DNA of 64,000 nt, taken from assembly GCA_021234155.1 (NCBI GenBank), contig JAJEKV010000004.1, forward strand, positions 23,531,122-23,595,121, written 5' to 3'. The notes under the pieces were generated by a model. The model saw nothing but the letters and a program-made list of their open reading frames with translations. It ran no database searches and was not told the DNA's origin. This stretch comes from Isoetes taiwanensis (lineage: Eukaryota > Streptophyta > Lycopodiopsida > Isoetales > Isoetaceae). Positions within the stretch are counted from its first letter, which is position 1. Each line of letters opens with the position of its first letter. The translations under genes and the position numbers were made by a program. Of this stretch, positions 9,477 through 20,300 are shown one piece after another.

Positions 9477-12142
9477 CTATCCCCCCCCCACGATGGAGTG
9501 ACGAAGTCCTTGGGGCGGAGTACTCGGACTTGGCTTATGTGGGTAGCGTCGGTGAAACTCCATAATTTTGTCGGTGCATTAATTAGATTCTCGGCGGGCT
9601 CCGGGTTCTGTCACTTGGCGAGTAACCTTCCCAATCGCCAGTAATACAATCGTCGGCGAAGAAACTTAGAGTCGAGAATCTCTGAACCTCGAACTCCTCA
9701 TGATCATCAATCTCGACCGGGTGATGGAGGTGGAGGTACTTCGATCCGAAATGGATTAAGCCATATAGGGTTCTAACAAAGACACATGAAACACCGGGTG
9801 AAGCGACCGATGGCGGAAGCTCCGCGAGAAAGTAGCATCACCAACTTCGTTCAATGATCCGATAGGGACCTAAGCCGTGTCGTAGTCGAGCTTGTTACAA
9901 AGGCGGTAGCCGCCGGCAAATCCAACATAAGAGCCAAACAAGATCACCAACCTGCAAAATGAGGGCGTCGACGATGCCGACCGCATGATGGCGATAACGT
10001 GCTTGGGCACGAGAAGATGGTGCTGAAGATCATCCTAAAGCATGCGGAGCTTCTCGAGCTTGTCACCGCCTTTGGGATTGACCGAGTCATATAGGGAGCA
10101 ATCAAAGACCACGGGGATGCATGCGAAATTAATAAAGAACGAAGTCCGGTTTGTGGAGGCATGGGACGTAATTATTATAAGCAAATTACGCGGCAGAGCC
10201 AATCAACCCGATCATCCTGGCTGATAATTGATGAAGCATCGCAAATACTACTCAAGGGTTTGATTAGTGCGCTCCACCTGTCCATTGGTCTGCGGATGAT
10301 GTCGGTAAGAGAGCTTAACGTTCCTTATAAAGAGTTGCAATAGACGCTTCAAAAGCGGCAGCAAATTGAGGGGCGCGGTCACGACAATGTTATCCGGTAA
10401 GCCATGGAGTCGAACCACCTCTCGAAGCAAGAGAACCGCTGTGGGTTTCACTAGAGATATAAGTCTTTGCAAGGAACGAAATGTGCCATCTTGGAAAACG
10501 GTTAACAACAACAAGGATGGCGTCATGGCCTGGGAGGATGGAAGCTCGACAATAAAATCCCTTTGAAATACTCTTCCAAGGACCGGCCGAACTGGTAAAG
10601 GCTGAAGCGAGGCCATGAGAAAGATGCCTTGGAACCTTGGCTCGACAGCCAGATGTCACAGATCGAATAAAAGCTTCAACAGAGGCGGCGAAGACACGGC
10701 CACCAATACTCTCGACTAATAAGTTCAAGAGTCTTGGCTACTCCAAAGTGTCCAGGCCAGAGAGGTGAATCATGGCAAGCCCTGAAGAACACGAAGCCTA
10801 GAAGCACCATCGGCACATATAGAAGCCCATCACGGGCAGGAGTCCATCTCGAACCTCAAAACAATCATAGTCCGATCCCATCTGGAGAGAGGATGATGAA
10901 GTGCCAAGGTGTGAGAATACATCTTGAGCCAATGGATCGGGGGCGAGAGATGCTCGAGCAGACTCCAACAAGGCTGTATCATGAGGCCTCTCGAACAAAG
11001 TGAGAGCCATAAGCTGGAACCGATCAGGCCCTAAAATAACATGTGATTGCTGATCATATGCAGGATCACCTAGTTTGGGCTCAAGGTAGGAGCGCCGAGA
11101 CAAGGCATCGGGCTTTCCTTGGAGGGATCGGGGACGGTACTTGATCACGAAATCAATCGGGATAATACTTGAGTATGCCACCGGCGGGCCTGGCGGCAGT
11201 TGAGCACTTTCGGCGGTCGAAAATATTCGACATTTCGTGATCCGTAGATCGTGACCTTATAAGGAGATCCCTCCAGAAACGTCTCCACTCCTCGAAAAGA
11301 ATCCACTATCGCCAACAACTCCTTGTCATAAATGGGATAGTTGATTTCAGCAGACTGAAACTTTCGTGGATGATAGGCGATTGGATGCAATTCATGGTCA
11401 TCCCCTCCGTGCGAGGATCCCGCCAAGCGCAAAAATCAAGCATCCGCTTCAACAACATATGGGCGCAAAAGGATCTGCATGAGCAAGAAGCGGCGCCGTG
11501 GTGAAAGCATGCTTGAGGGTAACAAAAGCAGATTCCGCCCACAGTCCATTCGAATGGCACGTCCTTGACAAAGTGAGGCGTGTCAAAGGAAGAGCAATCT
11601 CGAATAATCCGGATGAAACGCCGATAGAAATTGGCAAACCCAAGAAAACACGAACATCTCGAGCGGATGAAGGTGTTTGCCACTCGAAACGATCTTGACC
11701 TTTTCAGGATCCATAGAGACTCCATGTGGTGTGATGCGATAGCCAAAGAACTCCACATTATCCTGTTCGAACTGGCACTTCTCAAGTTTGGCATATAATC
11801 CATGCTTACGAAGCTTTTGAAGGACCTGTCGAACATGTCTTTCATGTTCTTCGAGAGTCTTAGAATAAATAAGGATATCATCCAAATAGATGATAACAAA
11901 AGTGTCTAAGAACTCTCAAAAAACATCATTGGCCATATGCTGGAATACTGCCGGAGCATTGGTAAGTCCAAACGGCATAACTGTGTACTCAAAATGGCCA
12001 TACCGAGTACGAAAGGTTGTTTTCCACTCATCACCCTCCCGGATCCGAATAAGATTATAGGCACCCCGAAGATCAATCTTCGTAAAATAGTGCGCACCTT
12101 GGAGTCGTTCCAACAACTCTGGGATCAGAGGAAGCGGATACC
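9477..12142 (-). pseudogene. chromovirus 2 pol remnant: RT, RNase H, integrase, chromodomain
   Basis: Read from 12142 downward it encodes the RT block [34 protein letters not shown], a TGA stop, then the MDDILIYSKT catalytic box (about 11885). The RNase H region HPIAYHPRKFQSAEINYP follows near 11410, integrase pieces at 10800-10170 (NNIVVTAPLN-like region, HPQTNGQVERTNQTLE near 10250), the integrase C-terminus near 9950, and the chromodomain near 9500-9700. The frame is broken by many shifts, several at CAG/CTG sites. The N-terminal third of RT, protease and gag are absent on this side of the junction at 12142. Confidence 0.88.
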
Positions 12143-12150
12143 GGTTCTTG
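12136..12150. other. head-to-head junction between two chromovirus copies
   Basis: To the left, minus-strand RT (..GGAAGCGGATACCG) ends. To the right, plus-strand leader (TACCGGTTCTTGTCTG) begins. The two parent sequences share TACCG at the crossover, which points to a microhomology-type join or template switch. Confidence 0.85.
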
Positions 12151-12201
12151 TCTGCTCTGATCCTAAACATTTTTTTGCTCATAGTTGGTGATTTTATATC
12201 T

Positions 12202-12925
12202 ATGGAGGAGGTTCCGACTTTATTACAACAGGTCCAGCAGCTTGTTCAAGTATGCCAGCAGTTGCAGTTGGACAATAAAGAGCTTAAGGAACGTATTGCT
12301 TCACATGAATCTGCTTCTAGCTCGGGATTGAGGCTATCAGAGCCTAAGATCAGCCTGCCAGAGAAGTTTGACGGCACTCGGTCCAAGCTCCGCGGTTTTT
12401 TGAATCAGATCAGGCTTGTGATTCAGCTCCATCCTCATAGATATCCCACAGCTCAAGAACAAGTGGGGCTGATTGGTTCTCTTCTCACAGGGCCAGCTCT
12501 AAGTTGGTTTGCTCCTTTATTGGAGAAAGGAGCCCCAGAGTTGCAAGATTTTGCTGCTTTCACTGCGAGAACTTCGAAGCATGCTTTGGAGACACCGATC
12601 GACAACAAGACAACTTGATCCACAAAACTTTGCAACTTAAGGCAAGGCTCTCGCCCAGCTTCAGTATATGCATCAGAATTTCGTCAAATTGCAGTAGATA
12701 CTGCCTGGGATGATATTGCACTTCGAGATTGTTTCCGAAGGGGGTTACGAGAGGATGTCAAAGATATGTTATTGTCTATGGAGGATCCTCAGAGTTTGGA
12801 AGAAGCCATCAGATTTGCAGTTCGATGTGATAATCGGCTCTTCGAACGTAGGCAAGAGAGACGTAGTCAGGTCTTTCCAATTACACAAGCGCCTATAGCT
12901 ACGCCTTCCCGGCCTTATTCGTAGA
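12202..12925 (+). pseudogene. chromovirus 3 gag
   Basis: Starts [16 protein letters not shown], a coiled-coil-like N-terminus, followed by PEKFDGTRSKLRGFLNQ and GLIGSLLTGPALSWFAPLLE. These are hallmarks of the Ty3/gypsy gag domain that forms the particle. An in-frame ATG 54 bp upstream (12148) would add a hydrophobic leader; MEEVP is preferred because it follows the family's leader spacing. The frame is lost near 12565 and resumes in another frame (SVYASEFRQIAVDTAW, RGLREDVKDMLLSMEDP, EEAIRFAVRCDNRLFERR) to about 12925. The minus-strand sister at 28693-29331 keeps the first part intact over 212 codons. Confidence 0.9.
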
Positions 12926-12980
12926 ATCTAGCGGATCGGACTGAGCCTATCTTGATTGATCGGGCAGTTCGAGGACCCTT

Positions 12981-14831
12981 ATGCGCCGTAGAAGCGGCGT
13001 CGGAGAGAGGCTAATCTTTGCCTCTCTTGTGGAGGAGCTGGCCATATATCGCCGTGGCTGCCTGTGGACGCCTAAATCAGTCGGAAAACTTCAGGGGCCG
13101 GTCCGAGTAGTAGGAGTCTCTCGTCGGCTGGCCGCCTTTTCTCAGACTCCTTCCACATTTCCTGACATGTTTATTCCATCAGATAAGGTCAGCAAGGCAT
13201 TCTTCATCCCTATATCATTGAAATCAGAAGTTGGAGAATTGCAAGTATTGGCGCAACTTGATTGTGGTGCAAATGCTTGCTTTATGGATAGTGCGTTTGC
13301 CAGTAAGCAAGCCATCCCTAGAAGCAAGGTTGAGCATCCTGCTTCTGTCGAAGTGATTGATGGATGGGAGATCTCCTCGGGTGCAGTCACAGAATGTATT
13401 GCGCCTCTTCAGGTTTTGTTCGAGGGAGTTTCTTGTCGTATTTCCTTCAATCTCATTGCTAGCCCTCATGCACCAATAGTCTTGGGTCTGCCCTGGCTCG
13501 AGCTACATAACCCGCAGATTGATTGGCGTACTAGATCATTTCGATTTGCTGGTTCTAGCTCTAGTTCCAGTTCATCTGCAGATCAGGTCTCTACACCAAC
13601 ATCGACTTCGATCCGTGCAGTATCGTGGGCCCCTGACTCCGTCCTTGCTGTTCCATGTTCTGATCCGCCTCTTGCCTCTGCTCCAGTTCATGCCCCAGAT
13701 TCTGATCATGTTCTTGATGATGTCCCAGCTCCAGCTCTAGTTCCTGCTCTTGCTCCAGTTCCAGTTTCTGCTCCTGCTCCAGTTCTTGCTCCAGTCCCTG
13801 TTCCTGCTCCAGTTCTTGCTCCAGTCCCTGTTCCTGCTCCAGTTCTTGATCCAGTTCCTGTTCCAGTTGCTCCTGCTCATGTTCATGTTCCTGCTCATGC
13901 TTTTGTGGAGGTTTCTTCATGCCCTCAGTTTCGTATCTCGAAGATTTCTCTTCGCGAGTTTGATAAATCTAGAAGGCAAGATCCAAGTTCAGTGTTTGCA
14001 ATCCAGGTTCACCCATCGGCTAGCTCGGCATCAGCAAAGTCTGCTCCAATGCTCCCAGATAAATATGGCAACTTCTCTGATGTTTTTGACAAAGTCAAGG
14101 CCAGCAAACTCCCAGAGCATCGTCCATATGATTGTCCTATTGATTTGCAGCCGGGGACCACGCCGCCATATGGTCCGATATATGGTCTATCTCCCGCTGA
14201 GTTGAAGGTTTTGCGGGATTATATTGAAGAGAATTTAGCCACTGGCTTCATTCGACATTCTCAGTCCCCTGCTGGAGCTCCTATCTTCTTCGTAAAAAAG
14301 AAGGATGGTTCACTGCGTCTGGTCGTTGATTATCGTGGCCTCAATAAAATCACAGTGCCAAATCGGTATCCGCTTCCTCTGATCCCAGAGTTGTTGGAAC
14401 GACTCCAAGGTGCGCACTATTTTACGAAGATTGATCTTCGGGGTGCCTATAATCTTATTCGGATCCGGGAGGGTGATGAGTGGAAAACAGCCCTTTCGTG
14501 TTTTCGGTATGGCCATTTTGAGTACACAGTTATGCCGTTTGGACTTACCAATGCTCCGGCAGTATTCCAGCATATGGCCAATGATGTTTTTTGAGAGTTC
14601 TTAGACACTTTTGTTATCATCTATTTGGATGATATCCTTATTTATTCTAAGACTCTCGAAGAACATGAAAGACATGTTCGACATGTCCTTCAAAAGCTTC
14701 GTAAGCATGGATTATATGCCAAACTTGAGAAGTGCGGTTCGAGCGAGGATAATGTGGAGTTCCTTGGCTATCGCATCACACCACATGGAGTCTCTATGGA
14801 TCCTGAAAAGGTCAGCACTGTTCTGGAGTGA
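12981..14831 (+). pseudogene. chromovirus 3 protease and reverse transcriptase
   Basis: Begins in the degenerate gag zinc-knuckle region (CLSCGGAGH in another frame near 13020). Then come the protease motif [15 protein letters not shown] (DCGA instead of the usual DSGA/DTGA) and the flap region [10 protein letters not shown] Pro/Ala/Val linker at 13640-13900 is built from an imperfect minisatellite. RT follows from about 14050: [33 protein letters not shown] and, after an in-frame TGA at 14592-14594, YLDDILIYSKT. The same TGA occurs in the inverted copy at about 11910. The frame is lost after 14831. Apart from the TGA this is the longest coherent pol stretch in the nest. Confidence 0.9.
13640..13905 (+). 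repeat. coding minisatellite in the protease-RT linker
   Basis: Tandem 30-bp-type units (CCTGTTCCTGCTCCAGTT..) encode [10 protein letters not shown] repeats. The opposite strand gives an artefactual Glu/Gln/Leu repeat frame. Confidence 0.85.
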
Positions 14832-15460
14832 CAAACACCTTCATCCGTTCGAGATGTTCAGTGTTTTCTTGGGTTTGCCAATTTCTATCGGCGTTTCATC
14901 CGGGATTATTCGGAGATTGCTCTTCCTTTGACGCCTCCTTTGTCAAGGGCGTGCCATTCGAATGGACCGTGGAGGCGGAATGCGCTTTTGTTACCACGAA
15001 GCATGCTTTCACCACGGGCGCCCGATTCTTGCTCATGCGAGATCCTTTGCGCCCATATGTTGTTGAAGCGGATGCTTCGATTTTTGCGCTTGGCGGGATC
15101 CATCACGGGGAGGGGATGACCATGAATTGCATCCAATCGCCTATCATTCACGAAAGTTTCAGGCTGATGAAATCAACTATCCCATTTATGACAAAGAGTT
15201 GTTGGCGATAGTGGATTCTTTCGAGGAGTGGAGACGTTTCCTGGAGGGATCTCCTTATAAGGTCACAGTCTACACAGATCACCGAAATCTCGAATATTTT
15301 GATGCCTTTCGAGTGCTCAACCGTCGCGGGCCGGTGGCATACTCAAGTATTATCCGGATTGATTTCCTGATCAAGTACCGTCTGGATCCCTCAAGGAAAG
15401 CGATGCCTTGTCTCGGCGCTCCTACCTTGAGCCCAAACTAGGTGATCTGCATATGATCGG
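14832..15460 (+). pseudogene. chromovirus 3 RT thumb/connection and RNase H
   Basis: Broken-frame continuation of pol: [16 protein letters not shown] near 14850, [12 protein letters not shown] near 14955, and [15 protein letters not shown] near 15050. Then 15127-15441 encodes HPIAYHSRKFQADEINYP, YDKELLAIVDSFEEWR and VTVYTDHRNLEYF, a Ty3-type RNase H keeping the acidic motifs EADAS, KELLA and TDHRN. RNase H degrades the RNA strand during reverse transcription. Several one- or two-base shifts separate the pieces. Confidence 0.87.
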
Positions 15461-16164
15461 CAATCCGCGAGGTTATTTTTAGGGCTTTGTCGGTTCGGCT
15501 TATGGCTCTCACTTTGTTGAAAGGCCTCATGATCTGACCTTGTTGGAGTGCATTCGAGCATCTACGCCCTCCGATCCATTGGCTCAAGATGTATTCTCAC
15601 ACCTTGGCGCTGCATCATCCTCTCGGCAGATGGGATCGGACTATGATCGTTTTGAGGTTGAGATGGACTCTGCTCCGTGATGGGCTTCTATATGTGCGGA
15701 TGGTGCTTCTAGGCTTCAGGTTCTTCAAGCTTGCCATGATTTACCTCTGGCCGGACACTTTGGAGTAGCCAAGACTCTTGAACTTATTAGTCGAGAGTAT
15801 TGGTGGCCAGGTCTTCATCGCTCTGTTGAAGCTTTTATTTGATCCTGTGACATCTGCTGTCGAGCCAAGGTTCCAAGGCATCTTCCTCATGGCCTGCTTC
15901 AACCTTTACCAGTTCCAGCCGGTCCTTGGAAGAGTATTTCAGTGTATTTTATTGTCGAGCTTCCATCCTCCCAGGGCCATGACGCCATCCTTGTTGTTGT
16001 TGACCGTTTTTCCAAGATGGCACATTTCGTTCCTTGCAGCACTTCTATCTCTAGTGAAGCCACAGCGGTTCTCTTGCTTCGAGAGGTGGTTCGACTCCAT
16101 GGCTTACCAGATAACATTGTCAGTGACCGCGGCCCTCAATTTGTTGCCAGTTTTTGGAAGCGTC
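15461..16164 (+). pseudogene. chromovirus 3 integrase, first part (interrupted by long-LTR element)
   Basis: Contains the zinc-binding region (LAGHFGVAKTLELISREYWWPG near 15750-15810) and the start of the catalytic core, HDAILVVVDRFSKMAHFVP, then RLHGLPDNIVSDRGPQFVASFWKRL up to 16164. The first catalytic Asp (usually SIDFI) reads SVYFI here, while the second Asp in VSDRGPQF is kept. The coding sequence resumes at 27439 after an 11.3-kb insertion with a GCGTC target duplication. Confidence 0.88.
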
Positions 16165-17824
16165 TGTGACGTCCCCTACTCATACACGGTGCACCCACCG
16201 TATACAAACAGGAGTTCATCTCCCATACCAGCTCCACACTGATACAGGGCCCTCCACAATCACTGCACCCGTAACGAGTCCCAGTGGGAAGAGTGAAGGG
16301 GTCATTTTACCCCGTCTCCCTCAGGGCCTACCTAGCTGCGGAAGCGTAAACATACATGTCAGTATACAACATAAACACATATCCACCTCGAAGGGTGGGG
16401 CATCAACATCTGCATAGACAACGACCAGCATCATACGTAGGGGTCCTACCCAAGGCTCAGACTCGAAGGGATGACTGACGGCTTGGGTCTCCAGAGTTCA
16501 TTGCAGACAGAATTCATGGCAATGGGGCATAAGAACATGGCATTGGGTTGTCCACTCCATCCGCCCCTCCTGTGCACACTTTGCAGAATAGGCTGAAAAG
16601 TGTTGGGACCTGACTGTAGCCCGCCGGATGCGTAGCCGAAGGGGCTACATCCTGGGTTGCATCTCCCCAGTTCCGATGGGGCAGGTAGGGATCTCTCCCT
16701 CCAGAGATCAACATGCTGACTCAATGAGACTAAAGGGCCACTGCCCTTATTCGACTTGAACCCAATGGAAAGTGTACACCACTTCACGGGTGTCGAGCCC
16801 ATGCCTCACCCACACTCAGTGGTAAGCCATTAGACCTAGTCACAATGATCCCCGGTAGCACTAACACACCATAGGGATCGTTCGAGAGTCAGGACATGAA
16901 CCTCCTTATAAGCCAGTCTGGCTCCTTCACCCACAACCAGGTGTGGCTCTTATGCACAGGCCGAATCTATAGTGTGCTAGAGAGGCTAATCTAGGAGCAT
17001 CTACTACCAAGCTTTAGGTCTCTACCCCCCTTCCCAATACAAGGAGTTCATAGAGATACATCATCCATATACATCAACAGAAGAACTAAAGAACAAGATC
17101 TAATCTATATCATAGAGTTAGGTTCTTTAGTTACAGTCTGGTATCTAGAGATCTAGAGGGCTGCTATGGGCAATTTAATAGGCTAAACCTACTGATTTAA
17201 TGACTAGAAGATGGTTTAGGCTATTAAATTGACGAAATACCTGATCCTTAAGTTCCTCCTCCTGACCTGAGCTCAACCATCCTGCTAACCTGCTCAAATC
17301 AAGGGAAACTAATGGGGCAATTCGCTCAGACAGAGTCTGGGAGGCGGTTTTGACCCCTGGGGCAGGCAAAACAGAGCTCTAAAACCCTAGAAACGAAAAA
17401 TGGGCAAGTTAGGGTTTCCCTTCTTAAATAGACAAGGGGTTGGCTAGGGTTTCCAATTATCCCCTTTAGGCATGTGGGATAATTGGGAATGGGCCCACTT
17501 GCCTTTAATGGCTAGGTGGCGAAATGTGCCCACATGGAAAGGTGTGCACCTTAATAAATGTGCACATTGGTAAATGTGCACATTAATTGCACACTTGGGT
17601 ATGGCCCACTTGGCATAAAGTGTCCACATGGGAAAATGTGCACCTAGATAAATGTGCATATGGGTAAATGTGCACATTAATAAATGCACACTCCTTGCAA
17701 GTTGCCCCCTAGGGGCTACCCGCCTGGCTACACGTTGGCGTACACGTCAGTCGGAGTGGCGTGTACGCGTGACGAGGCAGTACAATATATGTCCTGGGAC
17801 CGTATACTGTGCTGGAACATCACA
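16165..17824 (-). repeat. 3' LTR of the long-LTR element
   Basis: TGTGACGTCCCC at the left edge and GCTGGAACATCACA at the right. A cluster of AAATGTGCACAT-type motifs lies at 17530-17690. On the minus strand CTATTTAAG (about 17428-17437) is TATA-like, with two AAACCCTA telo-box motifs nearby (about 17412 and 17445). Confidence 0.9.
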
Positions 17825-17838
17825 TTCTCCCCACCTTG
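17825..17838 (-). promoter_or_regulatory. polypurine tract of the long-LTR element
   Basis: On the minus strand AAGGTGGGGAGAA directly precedes the LTR TG. A second copy, AAGGTGGGGAGACC, lies about 35 bp further inside. Confidence 0.75.
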
Positions 17839-20300
17839 AAATGATGCTGTCCGCAGCATCGTGGGTCTCCCCACCTTGGAATCTTCCCAACCTGCAATCA
17901 ACCTGATGCATACAATGTACTACTATAATACTTACACATTTATTAAGATTACCTTAAGGTAATATTTTTAAATCATTATTACGCCATTACATTATCAAAT
18001 AACTTGTCAATTCGTAACTTCTATTAAAACAAGGTACTTATTAGTCTCCGTTATCACAAATTTAGTTTATCACAATTTAACACTTTCATATACAATTATT
18101 ATTTAAAGTACTCTTCATTCCTTGCAACACATTATAACAAAATTTGTGTTGCAAGTCTTCGTAGCTCGACCTCCTTGCCCTCCGGAGCGCTCTATTGGCC
18201 TGCAGGTCGACCTACGTTATTACCATTTTAATTATTAATAAAATTTTGGTTATATGGTGACCACCCCACCTATCTATATGAATGCATGGCTAATCTCCCG
18301 GCGTAGGAAGAGGATGCTTCTTCCATCGTGGCCGTGGAGACAACGCCCTATAATGCCTATATGCCGCTCATGCCTACACCCTAGTTGCCCAGCGTGGAGG
18401 ATAGGGTCCTTCTTGTATATGGGGCGTGAAGGACAGATTCCTCCTATCAAAGCATATATGGGGCTAGAGGTGCTTTTCCTATCAATGCATTCCTGAATGA
18501 CCTTCCACTCATCCAAGCGGAAACGCGGTCATGCCTACATTGACATTACACCACGCCCTAGAGATCACCATAGTGGTCTCATCATCGGTAACAACGCATG
18601 CAACCCATACCAAGCATAGGTTGCATGCGTAGATTAATCTTAACTACACATGAAACTAATCTAAACACAAATCGACATGCCTGAGCCGATTTTTGCTGGC
18701 TCCTTTAATGCATGTGATTAACATAATTACCCTAAGGTAATATTTATGAATTAACATTATCATAGTATCAGATACATTACTTTCCGATGGTACAATTATA
18801 TTTACTCTAAGCTTTGCAATATTTAACGACTTTTAGATCGCGATTATTTAAACAATAACCCTGATTTAGACCTATTGTTACATAGACAAGGTTTTAATTA
18901 TCATACGCAAGGATTAGATGTGCTTCTTATTCTCTTCCTTGGGTCCTGCATTAGCCTTGGAAGTATATCCCTAAGATGCACTTAAGTATATCCAAATTCT
19001 ATTTTTTATTTATATTTATAAGGACCCCGAGGTCATATAGCTATCCTTGGAAGGAATTGCATCCTTGCGAAGGATTAATTAACATGCTACCTCACATTAT
19101 CGTTGTTATTTGACTTATTTCCCTATGATATATATACGTACAACAATTTCTATGCAGTTATTAGGATCTATATTTAGCTTATCTATAAGACACATTAAAG
19201 CTTATAATACATGCGCACACCTTACCTAAGGCTAGAACGCATCCACCCATTGAGCCGGCGTCGAGTAATTTGGAGATGACTTGGTCGTTGCATTGCTCCC
19301 ATACTTTTGCTCCACTTCATTGGTGTAGTTAGCTATTACGTCAGTCTCGCACGCTGAAGGCCTCCTGTGCAATAAGGTATCTAACTATCTTACGCTCTAT
19401 TCGCTTCGGCCATTGCCGGAGTGAACTCTATTCTATGGGTCGGTCAATTCGATGCAAGTACATTCAATCATAAGATTGAGCCCTCCCACTTTCTTCGAAA
19501 AGAAAATGGTCCTGCACCCCTTCAATGATATCTCTTCTCTTCCCTTAAGAGGTTATACACTTGTTACTTAGCGCATTAATTTACTAGCCTTAACTGACAT
19601 ATGTAACCATCTAAGACGGATGCACCTTTTATGTTATCATTTATTTCAATATTAGTTATGGGTTACCTACTTAGTTAGAACGATTCTAAACCACAAGGTT
19701 TTGTCATGATGACAATTCCTTTTGTCTCAAAAGACTATTTAATTACTATAATTCTTATTTTAGATGTACCTTACATGTATTATTCTTTTATATTCTAGAG
19801 ATTCCCCCTTTCTTAGTTATTTAAACTCTTGGAATCATCGTAACAAGTTGGCCGGACTTGTTAGATTACTTCTTTTCTTTCGGTTGGATTATTCTTTTGG
19901 AGGTACTAGATTTATACATGGTCAACAATTATCATAGTAATGATTCCTTCTTAGCGAGGTGATCAATCTCACCAAGTGGTTTCAATATGTTGGATGTCTG
20001 TTAACAATCGTGTATAATTTTAGTTACTCCTATGCATTTCCTTCCCAATCCTTGACGCTTAGCTCAATATTGGGGCGATCCTTTCAGCGAGAATATCTGG
20101 AAATGCCTTCTAATCCCAATATGGATGTTACCATCCATATATTTAACCTACTAGGCCCCATGGCCTTAAATCCTCGAGCTTGCTAGAAGCTCATCCACTC
20201 GTTGCTTGCTTGAAGTAGCAAGGTAACGTTCTTCCGAGTCGCTCGATACTTCAGTCTCCTTGACGGTGGCTCCTCTTTGATGTAGAGGTTGACTTTGTTC
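17839..20300. other. internal region of long-LTR element, non-coding part
   Basis: AT-rich sequence with no recognised domain. The CCTTAAGGTAAT motif recurs (about 17950 and 18730). The open frames at 18254-18516 overlap on opposite strands and resemble nothing known. Confidence 0.6.

Noticed and set aside
13591-13920. Minus-strand ORF of Glu/Gln/Leu repeats
   Set aside because: Antisense reading of the Pro/Ala/Val minisatellite of the chromovirus protease-RT linker.
16446-16802. Minus-strand ORF within the long-LTR LTR, also seen in other frames in the other LTRs
   Set aside because: LTR sequence; the frame is not kept among the three LTR copies (16165, 25783, 54675).
17444-17689. 81-codon minus ORF with His/Thr repeats, duplicated at 27071-27316
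   Set aside because: Arises from the TGTGCACAT cluster in both LTRs and is absent from the solo LTR.
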